Positions 41,800 through 50,604 of a stretch of 64,000 nucleotides of DNA are shown here, piece after piece; positions within the stretch are counted from its first letter, which is position 1, and each line of letters opens with the position of its first letter. The stretch spans positions 1,428,501 to 1,492,500 of the forward strand of contig NZ_CP111079.1 of NCBI RefSeq assembly GCF_026278245.1, written 5' to 3'. This DNA comes from Pontibacter kalidii (lineage in GTDB: Bacteria > Bacteroidota > Bacteroidia > Cytophagales > Hymenobacteraceae). The position numbers and the translations under genes were made by a program. Below the pieces are notes generated by a model. That model worked only from the letters and a program-made list of their open reading frames with translations, was not told the DNA's origin and did no database searches.

Positions 41800-42924
41800 T
41801 TACCGTTCCTTGTCATCCGAAATCAGAAGAGCCAGTCCCTGCCGGAGGCGCTGCATGGCTTCCTGCAGGCGGTTTGGCTCAATGGCAAAGGACATGCGCA
41901 CGTGGCCGGGAGCCCCGAAGTTGTCGCCGGGGGCAAGCTCGAGGTTATAGCAGCCACGGAGGTAGCGGCAGAGGTCAGGCGTGGTTTTAAGCACTTCGCC
42001 GGTGATGCTGGTGTAGTTAAGGTAGTAGCTGAGGTCCGGAAAGAAGTAGTAGGCGCCGTCGGGGAGGTAGTAGCTCACGTGCGGAATCGCATCCAGGCCT
42101 TTCTGCATGATCTCGCGGTTCTTTGCCAGCACCTCCTGCATTGGCGGCAGCTCTCGCGCACGTGCCTTAAGGGCTGCCTCGGCAGCATCCTGTACAAAAA
42201 CGCTTACCCCAGAGAGGGTGGCCTGCTGGAAATCAATGCATCTCCTTAGCACGCTTTCCGGGCCAAGTATAAAACCGAGCCGCCAGCCCGACATGGCAAA
42301 AGACTTAGAGAAACCATTTACGACGATGGTTCTTGCCGCTTTTGCCCCCTGGCAGGAAAGGATAGAAGTAAAAGGCCTGCCGTAAGTAACAAGGTCATAT
42401 ATTTCATCGGAAATAAGGTATAGGTTCGGGAATTCATTTACCACCTCCAGCAGCGCTTCGAGCTCCGGCTTTGTATACATACGTCCGGTTGGGTTGCCGG
42501 GGTTGGTGAGCAGCAGGATGCGGGTGCGGTGCGTGAGCGTGCTGCGTAGCATGTCAGGGGTCAGTTTATATCCTTCGGAGATACTGGTTGGCAAAGCTAT
42601 ACCAGTAGCGGGGCTATACCTGAGCAATTCCTGAAAGCCGAACCAGGCCGGCGTGGGTACCACTACCTCATCACCTTCTTTCAGCAGCACCGTGAATAGG
42701 TTGTAAAGAGCCTGTTTCGCCCCGGGCGTTACCAGCACCTGTTCCGGGTGCACCACTATTCCATCGGCTTTATACTTTTGGCTGATGGTTTTGCGCAGAG
42801 ACGGCGTGCCCGCAGTGGGGCCATAAGATGTTTTACCGTTCTGCAGCGCCGCAATGGCTGCCTCAGTGGCCGCCTCCGGGCTCCTGAAGTAACTGCTGCC
42901 GGCAGCTAGCGAAATGACCTCCAT
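41800..42924 (-). CDS. Class I/II PLP-dependent aminotransferase
   Basis: A 374-residue fold-type I enzyme. The PLP lysine is in NGFSKSFAMSGWRLG, with LLTNPGNPTG and SDEIYDLVTYG earlier, as in aspartate/aromatic aminotransferases of subgroup I-gamma. The substrate cannot be fixed. It follows egtD on the same strand after 81 bp that contain a GAGTTAGA-type repeat, so it may belong to the ergothioneine unit. EgtE, the missing C-S lyase, is also a PLP enzyme, and class I/II relatives such as PatB/MalY do act as C-S lyases. That link is inference only. Confidence 0.88.
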   Translation of the reverse strand: MEVISLAAGSSYFRSPEAATEAAIAALQNGKTSYGPTAGTPSLRKTISQKYKADGIVVHPEQVLVTPGAKQALYNLFTVLLKEGDEVVVPTPAWFGFQELLRYSPATGIALPTSISEGYKLTPDMLRSTLTHRTRILLLTNPGNPTGRMYTKPELEALLEVVNEFPNLYLISDEIYDLVTYGRPFTSILSCQGAKAARTIVVNGFSKSFAMSGWRLGFILGPESVLRRCIDFQQATLSGVSVFVQDAAEAALKARARELPPMQEVLAKNREIMQKGLDAIPHVSYYLPDGAYYFFPDLSYYLNYTSITGEVLKTTPDLCRYLRGCYNLELAPGDNFGAPGHVRMSFAIEPNRLQEAMQRLRQGLALLISDDKER

Positions 42925-42925
42925 G

Positions 42926-42962
42926 GTTTAAGTTAGAGAATTTAGAAATTAGAGATTTTGGG
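42926..42962. repeat. Purine-rich GAGTTAGA-type repeat
   Basis: TTTAAGTTAGAGAATTTAG followed by AAATTAGAGATTTTGGGAG-like units between egtD and the aminotransferase. It is the same family as the blocks at 25768, 26042, 34104 and 46532. Confidence 0.5.
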
Positions 42963-43005
42963 AGTTTAAAGCCACATACTTTGTGTCTCTAAAAGTATAG
43001 CTTTT

Positions 43006-44013
43006 TTAGTCTATGCTGAAGAGCACATCTGCAAAGCCTTTCCGGCTGTCGTAGAAAACGGATGCTGGTTTAAAGCCGCACTGCCGCCCCAGTTCCTCTA
43101 CCTGCGGGATGGTGTACTTGCAGGAATTCTCGGTATGAATGGCCTCCCAGGCATCAAAATGCACGGTTACACCAGCCTTTTGTATATGCACCTCCTGATT
43201 GGTTTTGCTGACCAGGAAGCTGCGCATCACGCCTTCCTGCGGGTCATACAGGGCGTGGTGGCAGAACTGATCCACGTTGAAATCAGCTCCCAGCTCCCGG
43301 TTGATGCGGTGCAGCAGGTTCAGGTTGAAGGCCGCGGTCACGCCGCTGGCATCGCTGTAGGCTTTTAATATCACTTCAGGATTTTTGCGCAGGTCCACGC
43401 CCATCAGCAACTGGTCGCCGGGGCGAAGGTAGCTTCGGATGCTGGACAGGAAATTTATACTTTCCCGCGGCCTGAAGTTGCCGATGTTGGAGCCCAGGAA
43501 CAGCACCACCTTGCGCTCCGACTTGTGCTCCTGGAGCCACTCCAGCGCCTGGAAGTACTCGCCCACCACGGCTTCTACTCGCAGCTGAGGCAGCTCCTGG
43601 CGCAGGCTCCCCGAAAGCTGCCGCATGGCGTCCCCGGAAATATCCACCGGCACATAATCAAATTCGCTTTGCTGGTTGGAGAGCTCCTTTAACAGGATTT
43701 TGGTCTTGAGAGCATCGCCGGCGCCCAGGTCGATGAGGTGAAAAAAACCCTGCCGGGAGAATTGCTGTGCCATCTCATACTTGTTCTGCGTGAGCACCTC
43801 CAGCTCGCTGCGGGTTAGGTAGTATTCGGGCAGCTCCATGATCTGCTGGAAAAGCCTGCTGCCAGTGCCATCGTAAAAATAGCGGGAGGGAAGCGTCTTT
43901 CGTGGCTGGCGTAAACCTTCGGCCACATCGCGGGCAAAGGCGGTTAAGTCGTGGGAGCCATCCTGCTGGCGGCTGAGTTCTACCATCGGGGAAGAGGTTG
44001 TGGTGATATACAT
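43006..44013 (-). CDS. egtD: L-histidine N-alpha-methyltransferase
   Basis: A 335-residue SAM-dependent enzyme that trimethylates histidine to hercynine, the first committed step to ergothioneine. The SAM site is HLIDLGAGDALKTKILL (about 91-107), with LFLGSNIGNF later, and the N-terminal SRYFYDGTGSRLFQQI is typical of EgtD. Length is normal. It starts 4 bp after egtB ends, so the two form an operon and work in sequence. No egtA, egtC or class V egtE is adjacent. Confidence 0.95.
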   Translation of the reverse strand: MYITTTSSPMVELSRQQDGSHDLTAFARDVAEGLRQPRKTLPSRYFYDGTGSRLFQQIMELPEYYLTRSELEVLTQNKYEMAQQFSRQGFFHLIDLGAGDALKTKILLKELSNQQSEFDYVPVDISGDAMRQLSGSLRQELPQLRVEAVVGEYFQALEWLQEHKSERKVVLFLGSNIGNFRPRESINFLSSIRSYLRPGDQLLMGVDLRKNPEVILKAYSDASGVTAAFNLNLLHRINRELGADFNVDQFCHHALYDPQEGVMRSFLVSKTNQEVHIQKAGVTVHFDAWEAIHTENSCKYTIPQVEELGRQCGFKPASVFYDSRKGFADVLFSID

Positions 44014-44017
44014 GTGT

Positions 44018-45331
44018 TTATTTTTTGCCGGCCAGCCTGATGCCGTTGTACTGCCAGCGCTTGTCGGGGTGAAAAAAATTACGGTAGCTGGTCCGGATGT
44101 GGCTCTCGGGGGTGGCGCAGGAGCCGCCGCGCAGCACCATCTGGTTGATCATGAACTTGCCGTTGTACTCGCCCACGGCCCCGGGAGCTTTGGAGAAGCC
44201 GGGGTACGGGTGGTAGGCGCTGTAGGTCCATTCCCACAAATCGCCGTAGAGCTGCTGCACGCCATCTGCCGCCGGGTCTGCCGCAGCAGGCTCCAGCAGC
44301 CCGCTCTCCACAAAGTTGCCGTTTTGCGGCGGGTATACTTGGGTGGCGGCCTCCCATTCAAACTCCGTTAAAAGGCGCCTGCCCGCCCAGTTGGCAAAGG
44401 CGTTGGCCTCGTAGAAGCTCAGGTGGCATACCGGCTCGTTCAAGTCTACTGGCTGCAGGCCATGCAGCGTGAAGCGGTGCCATGCATCCCCCTGCTTTAC
44501 CCAATACAGTGGGGCCTCCAGCTGCTGCTCCTTCACCATGGCGAAGCCTTCATCCAGCCAGTGCCTGAAATCGCCGTAGCCGCCGTCCTGCATAAACGCC
44601 AGGTATTCGCCGTTGGTGACCAGCCGGTTCATGATCTCAAAATCCTCTACCTGCACCTCGTGCACGCCCAGCTCGTTGTCGAAGCAAAAGCCGTCGCCCT
44701 GGTAGCCTATTTTATACTTCCCGCCCGGCACTTCCAGAAACCTGGCCTCGGTTTTTATGCTTTGCTCCTGGGGCTCTGGCGGCGGCAGGTAGGCGGGCAG
44801 CATGGGGTTTGTGCCCAGGATATACTTGATGTCGGTCATGAGCAGCTCCTGGTGCTGCTGCTCGTGCTGCAGGCCCAGCTCCAGTAGCGGCAGGAGCTTT
44901 ATGATCTTCTCCTCCGGCAGCTCCTGCAGTAGCTCGTTCATGTGCTCATTCACGTATGAGCGGTAGGCCAGCACATCGCGCAGGGGCGGGCGGGTAATGG
45001 TGCTGCGCTGGTGCCGCAGCACGCGGCTGCCGAGGCTGTTGTAATACGAGTTGAACAGGAAGGCGTACTGGGGGTGGAAGATTTTATACGTTGGCAGGTG
45101 CTCCTGAAGTATGAGCGTCTCGAAAAACCAGCTGGTATGGGCTATGTGCCACTTGGGCGGACTCACGTCCACAATGGGCTGCACCACCGTGTCCTCCGGC
45201 TCCAGGGGGCTGCAGATTAACTCGGTGCGCTGCCGGATTTTATTGAAACGCGCGCGTAGCACTTCTTGCGTGGCGGAGGCGGCTAGTATGCTCATGGTGC
45301 TGGTTTTTGATGCGGAATGATGTGTGGGCAT
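44018..45331 (-). CDS. egtB: Ergothioneine biosynthesis sulfoxide synthase
   Basis: A 437-residue non-heme iron enzyme. An N-terminal DinB-like domain has the iron-binding His cluster around LGLQHEQQHQELLMTDIKYIL (about 150-170), and a formylglycine-generating-enzyme-like C-terminal domain runs from about 195 to 435 (GGSCATPESHIRTSYRNFFHPDKRW). EgtB joins hercynine to gamma-Glu-Cys or cysteine by oxidative C-S bond formation. Lack of egtA and egtC beside it suggests the cysteine-using type, though those genes could lie elsewhere. The first ATG is used; the ATG at codon 13 is an alternative. Confidence 0.95.
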   Translation of the reverse strand: MPTHHSASKTSTMSILAASATQEVLRARFNKIRQRTELICSPLEPEDTVVQPIVDVSPPKWHIAHTSWFFETLILQEHLPTYKIFHPQYAFLFNSYYNSLGSRVLRHQRSTITRPPLRDVLAYRSYVNEHMNELLQELPEEKIIKLLPLLELGLQHEQQHQELLMTDIKYILGTNPMLPAYLPPPEPQEQSIKTEARFLEVPGGKYKIGYQGDGFCFDNELGVHEVQVEDFEIMNRLVTNGEYLAFMQDGGYGDFRHWLDEGFAMVKEQQLEAPLYWVKQGDAWHRFTLHGLQPVDLNEPVCHLSFYEANAFANWAGRRLLTEFEWEAATQVYPPQNGNFVESGLLEPAAADPAADGVQQLYGDLWEWTYSAYHPYPGFSKAPGAVGEYNGKFMINQMVLRGGSCATPESHIRTSYRNFFHPDKRWQYNGIRLAGKK

Positions 45332-45482
45332 AAATGGATTAGGCTGCTAAGAAGGTCGTCCTTCATATGTTTGCGTCAGTACAACAGCTGCAGGCCAAAT
45401 CTTTCATAGTGGTTCTTTGTTGTTCATTTACGGTAAATCCCGTGATTATGGTTTATCTTACCCCCTTAAACAGCACCATAAC

Positions 45483-46541
45483 ATGAACCTGCAACTAAGC
45501 TTTTCCCCGCATACGCTACAGTTTAAGTTCGATGCCCGCACCAGCCGCGGCGCCATATCGGAGCACAAAGTATACTTTGTCAAGGTGTGGGACGCACAAA
45601 CGTCAGAAGTACATGGCACCGGCGAGTGCGCTCCCCTGGCAGGGCTAAGTATAGATTTCCGACCCGAGATAGCACACAAGCTCCAGCAGGTAGCCGAGCT
45701 GGTGAATAACCGGCAGGTGGAGTTTGGTATGGAGGCAGAATTGCCGCAGGAATTGGGGCTGCAGGAGTGGCCCGCGCTGCGCTTCGCGCTGGAAACTGCG
45801 CTGTTGGATCTGGGAAACGGCGGCAAGGGCCTGCTCTACGACAATGCCTTCAGCCGTGGTGAGGAGGGCATCCCGATAAACGGACTGGTGTGGATGGGCG
45901 ACCGGAGCTTTATGCAGCAGCAGATAGCGCAGAAGCTGGAGTCGGGGTATACATGCCTGAAGCTGAAGATCGGCAGCCTGGACTTTACCACAGAGCTGGA
46001 GATTTTGCAAAGTATAAGAGAGGTAGCAGGGGCGGACCGCCTGACGGTGCGCGTGGATGCCAACGGCGCCTTCTCGCCACAGGAGGCATTTAAAAAGCTG
46101 GAGCGCCTGGCAAAGTATGAACTACATTCTATCGAGCAACCTATAAAGCAGGGCCAGCTGCAGGAGATGGCGCAGCTCTGCGCCTACACGCCCCTGCCCA
46201 TCGCCCTGGACGAGGAGTTGATCGGGGTGCAGGAGCCGCAGGCAAAAGCGGCCTTGCTGGAACGTATAAAGCCGCAGTACATTATCCTGAAGCCAACTTT
46301 GGTGGGAGGCCTGGCCGCCAGCGCCGAGTGGATACGCATGGCCGGGGAGCTTGGGATCGGCTGGTGGATGACCTCCGCGCTTGAATCCAACATCGGCCTC
46401 AACGCGATTGCCCAGTTCACGGCGCAGTATGGCATCACCCTACCCCAGGGGCTGGGAACCGGGCAACTCTACCACAACAACATCCCCTCACCGCTGCAGA
46501 TCAGGCATGGGGAGCTGTGGCGGAAAGGGAAATCTCAATGA
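45483..46541 (+). CDS. menC: Enolase-superfamily protein, probably o-succinylbenzoate synthase
   Basis: A 352-residue enolase-superfamily enzyme with capping domain (1-125) and barrel. The catalytic lysine pair is in CLKLKIG, with metal ligands in VDANG, SIEQP and ALDEE, and the second-side lysine in ILKPTLVGG. This pattern fits o-succinylbenzoate synthase of menaquinone synthesis, and Bacteroidota rely on menaquinone. Dipeptide epimerases and N-acyl amino acid racemases share the fold and cannot be excluded by eye. The ATG at 45483 is used instead of a TTG 22 codons earlier because the upstream residues look unrelated. No other men gene is adjacent. Confidence 0.82.
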   Translation: MNLQLSFSPHTLQFKFDARTSRGAISEHKVYFVKVWDAQTSEVHGTGECAPLAGLSIDFRPEIAHKLQQVAELVNNRQVEFGMEAELPQELGLQEWPALRFALETALLDLGNGGKGLLYDNAFSRGEEGIPINGLVWMGDRSFMQQQIAQKLESGYTCLKLKIGSLDFTTELEILQSIREVAGADRLTVRVDANGAFSPQEAFKKLERLAKYELHSIEQPIKQGQLQEMAQLCAYTPLPIALDEELIGVQEPQAKAALLERIKPQYIILKPTLVGGLAASAEWIRMAGELGIGWWMTSALESNIGLNAIAQFTAQYGITLPQGLGTGQLYHNNIPSPLQIRHGELWRKGKSQ

Positions 46542-46552
46542 GAGAAGGAGTT
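46532..46552 (+). repeat. Short purine-rich repeat after menC
   Basis: AGAAGGAGTTTAGGAGTGAAT-like sequence shares GAGTTTAGGAGT with the 25768/26042 blocks. It lies in the 63-bp gap between two convergent genes. Confidence 0.4.
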
Positions 46553-46604
46553 TAGGAGTGAATAGTATCTATCTAAAGTCATTCGCTCATCCGCTCCTTC
46601 AAAA

Positions 46605-48389
46605 TTAATTCACATTCGTCGTCTTGATCAGCAGCTTTCTATATTTGGTGAAGATGCTGGATTTGGAGACAAAGCCAAGATAAATGCCACCCTGTAGCAC
46701 GGGCAGGTTCCAGGCGCCGGACTCATCGAATTTCTTCATCACGTCGGCCATGCTATCATCGTACTGCACAATGGCGGGCGGCTTGATCATCAGCTCCTTT
46801 ACCTTCACCGTGTCATACTTCTCCGTCTTGAACATGATCTCGCGCACGTTCTCCAGCAGGATCACGCCGTCCAGTCTGCCGTCTGCTGTTACCACCGGGA
46901 AGAGGTTACGGCGCGAATGGGCGATCACCTCCACGAACTCGCCTAGTGTGGCCTCGGGCGAAATCGGTTGAAAGTCCGTCTCGATGAGGTGCTGTATCTT
47001 CATGATGCGCAGGATTGTGCGGTCCTTGTTGTGGGTGAGCAGTTGGCCTTTCTGCGCCAGTTTCTTCGTATCGAGGGAATAAGGCTCAAAATACTTTACC
47101 AAGGCAAACGAGCTGGCCGCCACTATCATCAGCGGGATCATCAAGGTATAGCCTCCCGTTATCTCCGCGATCAGGAAGACGGCGGTAAGCGGGGCGTGCA
47201 TCACCCCGCTCAGTATGCCGGCCATGCCCACCATCGAGAAGCTACTGGTGGGCAGGTTGCTGATGTGGAGCATGTTGATGATGCGCGAGAAAAAATAACC
47301 CGTACTGGCCCCCACAAACATCGACGGGGCAAAGTTGCCGCCGTTACCGCCCGAGGCGATGGTGATGGTGGTGGCAAAGACTTTTACCAGCGCCAGCGCC
47401 CCCACAAAGCTTAGTAAAAGCCACTCGTTGGTGCCGAAAAAAGCCAGCCAACTGTCCTGCAGCAGCAGTTGCGCCTGCCCGCGCTCCAGCAGCCGGATGC
47501 TGTCGTACCCCTCCCCGAAGAGTGGCGGGAACAGCATGATGAGCAGGCCCAGCAAAGCTCCTCCGATGATGGCGCGTTTAAAGGCGGAGGCCCGGTAATC
47601 TTCGAAAATTTCCTCCACACGCAACGCCATCCGGGTGTAGTACACCGAGACCATTCCGCAAAGTATGCCCAGCAGCACATAAAACGGCACATGCTCTGCG
47701 GCAAAAAATTCGGTTTTGCTGATGTTGAAGAGGATGTCTTCCTCCAGGATGATTTTGGAGCTGAGGGCACCTACCACCGCCGCGATGATTAACGGGATAA
47801 AGGCGGAGATGCTGATGTCGGTCAGCAGCACCTCAATGGCGAACAGCACACCGGCAATGGGCGCGTTGAACACGGCGGCGATACCGGCAGCGGCTCCTGA
47901 GGCCAGCAGCAGGGTGCGGTCGCGGTAGTTGAGGTGGTACTCGCGGCCATAGTTGGAGCCAATGGCGGAGCCCGTGACCACGATGGGCGACTCCAGGCCA
48001 GCCGATCCGCCAAAGCCGGCCGTAACGGCGCTGGTCAACACATGCGAGAACATTTTGTGCCGCTCCACCAGGCTTGATTTCTGTGAGATATTGAACAGAA
48101 TATTTGCCGTGCCGCGCCCGATGCTACCCTTAAAGAATACCCTGACGATAAGCACGGTGAGCAGGATGCCTATGAATGGGAACACCACAAGCCAGTAAGG
48201 TTGGTCGAGCAGGCGGTTGCCGTAGGCCAGCAACAGCTGTATATAGTGCACCAGCGACTTCAGGATGACCGCAGCCACGCCGGCCGTCAGGCCCACCAGT
48301 ACGCTCGAGATAAGCATGAACTCGCGGTCGGAGGTATGGCGGCGCAGCCACAGCAGCGGTATTTTAGATTTTTTGTAGGAAGAGGGCAT
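46605..48389 (-). CDS. ClC chloride channel/antiporter with two CBS domains
   Basis: A 594-residue protein. The ClC membrane domain (about 20-440) shows the selectivity signatures GSIGRG, GSAGLESPI (a Glu in the gating position) and GGNGGNFAPS. Two CBS domains follow (about 455-510 and 525-585). The gating Glu suggests either a Cl-/H+ exchanger or a gated channel; the second, proton-transfer Glu could not be placed. CBS domains usually sense adenine nucleotides. Its length and order are normal for bacterial CBS-containing ClC proteins. A consensus promoter lies 42 nt upstream. Confidence 0.93.
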   Translation of the reverse strand: MPSSYKKSKIPLLWLRRHTSDREFMLISSVLVGLTAGVAAVILKSLVHYIQLLLAYGNRLLDQPYWLVVFPFIGILLTVLIVRVFFKGSIGRGTANILFNISQKSSLVERHKMFSHVLTSAVTAGFGGSAGLESPIVVTGSAIGSNYGREYHLNYRDRTLLLASGAAAGIAAVFNAPIAGVLFAIEVLLTDISISAFIPLIIAAVVGALSSKIILEEDILFNISKTEFFAAEHVPFYVLLGILCGMVSVYYTRMALRVEEIFEDYRASAFKRAIIGGALLGLLIMLFPPLFGEGYDSIRLLERGQAQLLLQDSWLAFFGTNEWLLLSFVGALALVKVFATTITIASGGNGGNFAPSMFVGASTGYFFSRIINMLHISNLPTSSFSMVGMAGILSGVMHAPLTAVFLIAEITGGYTLMIPLMIVAASSFALVKYFEPYSLDTKKLAQKGQLLTHNKDRTILRIMKIQHLIETDFQPISPEATLGEFVEVIAHSRRNLFPVVTADGRLDGVILLENVREIMFKTEKYDTVKVKELMIKPPAIVQYDDSMADVMKKFDESGAWNLPVLQGGIYLGFVSKSSIFTKYRKLLIKTTNVN

Positions 48390-48430
48390 TATGTGCGGAA
48401 CTACCTGAAAGTGTTTGGTCTATATCCCTG

Positions 48431-48461
48431 CAAAAGTAGGAAGACCCGTAGCGAAGGCCAA
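48431..48461 (-). promoter_or_regulatory. Consensus Bacteroidota promoter for the ClC gene
   Basis: On the - strand TTG (48459-48461), 20 nt spacer, TACTTTTG (48431-48438). It matches TTG-N19/20-TAnnTTTG and lies about 42 nt before the start codon. Confidence 0.65.
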
Positions 48462-48590
48462 TTTATTTTTGCACTCTTTTAATCAGGCCTTTTTTGAAAA
48501 ATGTTTGCCCGGGGCTAACCTCAGGCGGGCTTTCGCTGTTAATATAGAGGCGCTGCTTACAGCGCGTATGTTTAACGTAACAAAGTGTGT

Positions 48591-49424
48591 ATGGGCAAAG
48601 GGGTGGATCATCCTTTTTTTAATCTAGAACTTACGGAGGAGCATGGGCCTTTCCATGTGATAGGGGATGTGCATGGCTGCTTTAACGAGCTGATGGAGCT
48701 ACTACGGCAATTGGGCTACCAGGTGCATTTTGATAAGGTGGAGTCCAAGTATGAGGTGGTGCCACCCATGGGAGCCAAAGCTGTTTTTGTAGGCGACCTG
48801 GTAGACCGCGGACCTAACTCGCCAGAGGTATTGCGCCTGGTGATGGACATGGCGGAGCAGGGGATCGCCTACTGCGTAAGCGGGAACCATGATGACAAGC
48901 TGCTGCGCCTGCTGCTGGGCCGCAACGTGCAGGTAAGGCACGGGCTGGAGCTGACAAAGGCGCAGCTGGAGTCGTACGACGCGGTGTTCCGGGAGCGGGT
49001 AAAGCATTTCTTGAGCACTTTGCCGCACCATGTGATACTGGACGAGGGGCGGCTGGTTGTCGCGCATGCCGGGCTGGAGGAGCGCCTTCACGGACGCAAC
49101 ACCAAAGGCGTACGGGAGCTCTGCCTCTACGGCCCCACCACCGGCGAAACTGACGACAAAGGGCTGCCTATCCGCCTGGACTGGGCCGCTGAATATTGCG
49201 GGAAAGCGATCGTGGTATACGGCCATACACCGGTGCACGAGCCAAGCTGGCGCAACAATACCATTAACATTGATACCGGTTGCGTGTTCGGGGGGCGGCT
49301 GACGGCGCTAACTTATCCCGACCATATCCTTACCTCCGTGGAGTCGCACCATACGTATGCCGAGTCTGTCAGGCCGTTTATACGTTATCACCAGCAGCAT
49401 CACCCATCTCCTTCTCCATCTTAG
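48591..49424 (+). CDS. Metallophosphoesterase (PPP-type Ser/Thr phosphatase fold)
   Basis: A 278-codon reading frame for a metallophosphoesterase with all PPP-type motifs: GDVHG, GDLVDRG, GNHDD, and the late VAHAGL and YGHTP. Such bacterial proteins are related to ApaH, PrpE and the phosphatase domain of polynucleotide kinase-phosphatase. Substrates may be phosphoproteins or dinucleoside polyphosphates. The ATG at 48591 is preferred over a GTG two codons upstream. The 3' end overlaps mnhG on the other strand by 47 bp (49378-49424), where the codons encode a His/Pro/Ser-rich tail. Confidence 0.88.
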   Translation: MGKGVDHPFFNLELTEEHGPFHVIGDVHGCFNELMELLRQLGYQVHFDKVESKYEVVPPMGAKAVFVGDLVDRGPNSPEVLRLVMDMAEQGIAYCVSGNHDDKLLRLLLGRNVQVRHGLELTKAQLESYDAVFRERVKHFLSTLPHHVILDEGRLVVAHAGLEERLHGRNTKGVRELCLYGPTTGETDDKGLPIRLDWAAEYCGKAIVVYGHTPVHEPSWRNNTINIDTGCVFGGRLTALTYPDHILTSVESHHTYAESVRPFIRYHQQHHPSPSPS

Positions 49425-49827
49425 CCTTCTCCTCCAGATACTTATCGTGGCTAACCAGCTGCTCCAGGTGCGCTTTTACCAGGTATGCCTTAAACTCCTC
49501 CAGGTTGGTCTTCTCCCAGAACGGAATCCTGTTCTGCACGGCGGTGCGCCCTATTACGTGGGCTGCCACAGGTGCCGTTATGGAAGTGAACACGATGATG
49601 GCCAGCACTTTCAGCAGCACGCCGGGCTGGTTAAAGTAAATCGCCATGCCCATCATGATCAGGCCTACACCCAACGTGGAGCCCTTGGTAATAGCGGACA
49701 TGCGGATGTAAAAGTCGGGGAAGCGCAGCAGCCCTATGGAGGCGATGAGCATGAATCCCACGCCCACAAGTATAAACACGCAGCTTATAATCTCCTTTAC
49801 CAGTACCCAGTCTATACTTTCTTCCAT
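49378..49827 (-). CDS. mnhG: Na+/H+ antiporter subunit G
   Basis: A 149-residue MrpG/MnhG subunit with three N-terminal helices (about 10-33, 44-64, 70-92) containing IGLLRFPDFYIRMSAITKGSTLGVGLIM. A longer than usual charged C-terminal tail (about 105-149, rich in Lys and Glu) follows. It is the last gene of the Mrp operon, 3 bp after mnhF, and is required for the assembled antiporter. The extra tail overlaps the end of the phosphatase gene on the opposite strand. Confidence 0.9.
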   Translation of the reverse strand: MEESIDWVLVKEIISCVFILVGVGFMLIASIGLLRFPDFYIRMSAITKGSTLGVGLIMMGMAIYFNQPGVLLKVLAIIVFTSITAPVAAHVIGRTAVQNRIPFWEKTNLEEFKAYLVKAHLEQLVSHDKYLEEKAKMEKEMGDAAGDNV

Positions 49828-49830
49828 CGT

Positions 49831-50100
49831 TTATTTTGTTATCCTCATGATGTAATACGCAAACGAGATGGATCCCAGGAACCCGAACAGCGACAGGATC
49901 ATGGCCACGTCTATAAAATCCTCGTTGCGGGTAAGCTCCGTGTAGATCACAATGATGCCGATCACGTTGGCCACAAACAGGTCGAAGGCCGTTACACGGT
50001 CGGGCAGGGTGGGGCCAATGGCAAAACGGATGGCAGTGAGCAGCAGGCAGACGCTCAGCATGATCATGGCAATAATTAGCGTTATATGGAAAAAGCTCAT
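49831..50100 (-). CDS. mnhF: Na+/H+ antiporter subunit F
   Basis: An 89-residue MrpF subunit with three helices (about 4-24, 35-54, 62-84) and the conserved IGPTLPDRVTAFDLFVANVIGI between the first two. It overlaps the end of mnhE by 4 bp (ATGA-type junction), giving coupled translation. Part of the hydrophobic Mrp complex in the inner membrane. Confidence 0.93.
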   Translation of the reverse strand: MSFFHITLIIAMIMLSVCLLLTAIRFAIGPTLPDRVTAFDLFVANVIGIIVIYTELTRNEDFIDVAMILSLFGFLGSISFAYYIMRITK

Positions 50101-50594
50101 GCGGTCAGTTCTAAGATCATTCGTTCGAAACCATTCTTAATATGCAGTTTCAGCTGCTCTACGTCGCCATGCTTCAGGTATAACGTATGCACATACAACG
50201 TTTTGCGGTCTTCGCTCACGTCCAGACTGATCGTGCCGGGCGTCAGCCCGATGATGTTTGCCAGAATGGAAATCTCCAGATCGGTTTGGGCTTTGAGGGG
50301 AAACGCCATCACCGTTGGCTGCAAGCGGTAGTTCGGCGTCATGATGTCATAAGCGATTCTCAGGTTGGCTATGAGAAGCTCCTTTAAGAAGAACAGGATA
50401 AAGTATACCAGCTTCGGTACTTTCCGGAAGTAGGAGCGGCGGTAAAAGTACGAGCTCAGCCAGAGCAAGAGGAACAGCACCATGAACAGCAGGGTCGTGC
50501 TCAGGGCGGTGTAGGGCACCTGCGGGTCGGGGTACTGAAAGTAAACGTACACCACCATGGCCGCCAGCACAATATGTAGGAGAAGTAGCTTCAT
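50097..50594 (-). CDS. mnhE: Na+/H+ antiporter subunit E
   Basis: A 165-residue MrpE subunit. Two N-terminal helices (about 3-20 and 28-48) and a third hydrophobic stretch around 60-77 precede a cytoplasmic alpha/beta domain with NIIGLTPGTISLDVSEDRKTLYVHTL, the family signature. It overlaps mnhF by 4 bp and begins 10 bp after mnhD. MrpE is needed for full antiport activity in other bacteria. Confidence 0.92.
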   Translation of the reverse strand: MKLLLLHIVLAAMVVYVYFQYPDPQVPYTALSTTLLFMVLFLLLWLSSYFYRRSYFRKVPKLVYFILFFLKELLIANLRIAYDIMTPNYRLQPTVMAFPLKAQTDLEISILANIIGLTPGTISLDVSEDRKTLYVHTLYLKHGDVEQLKLHIKNGFERMILELTA

Positions 50595-50604
50595 GACTGA
50601 GCAA

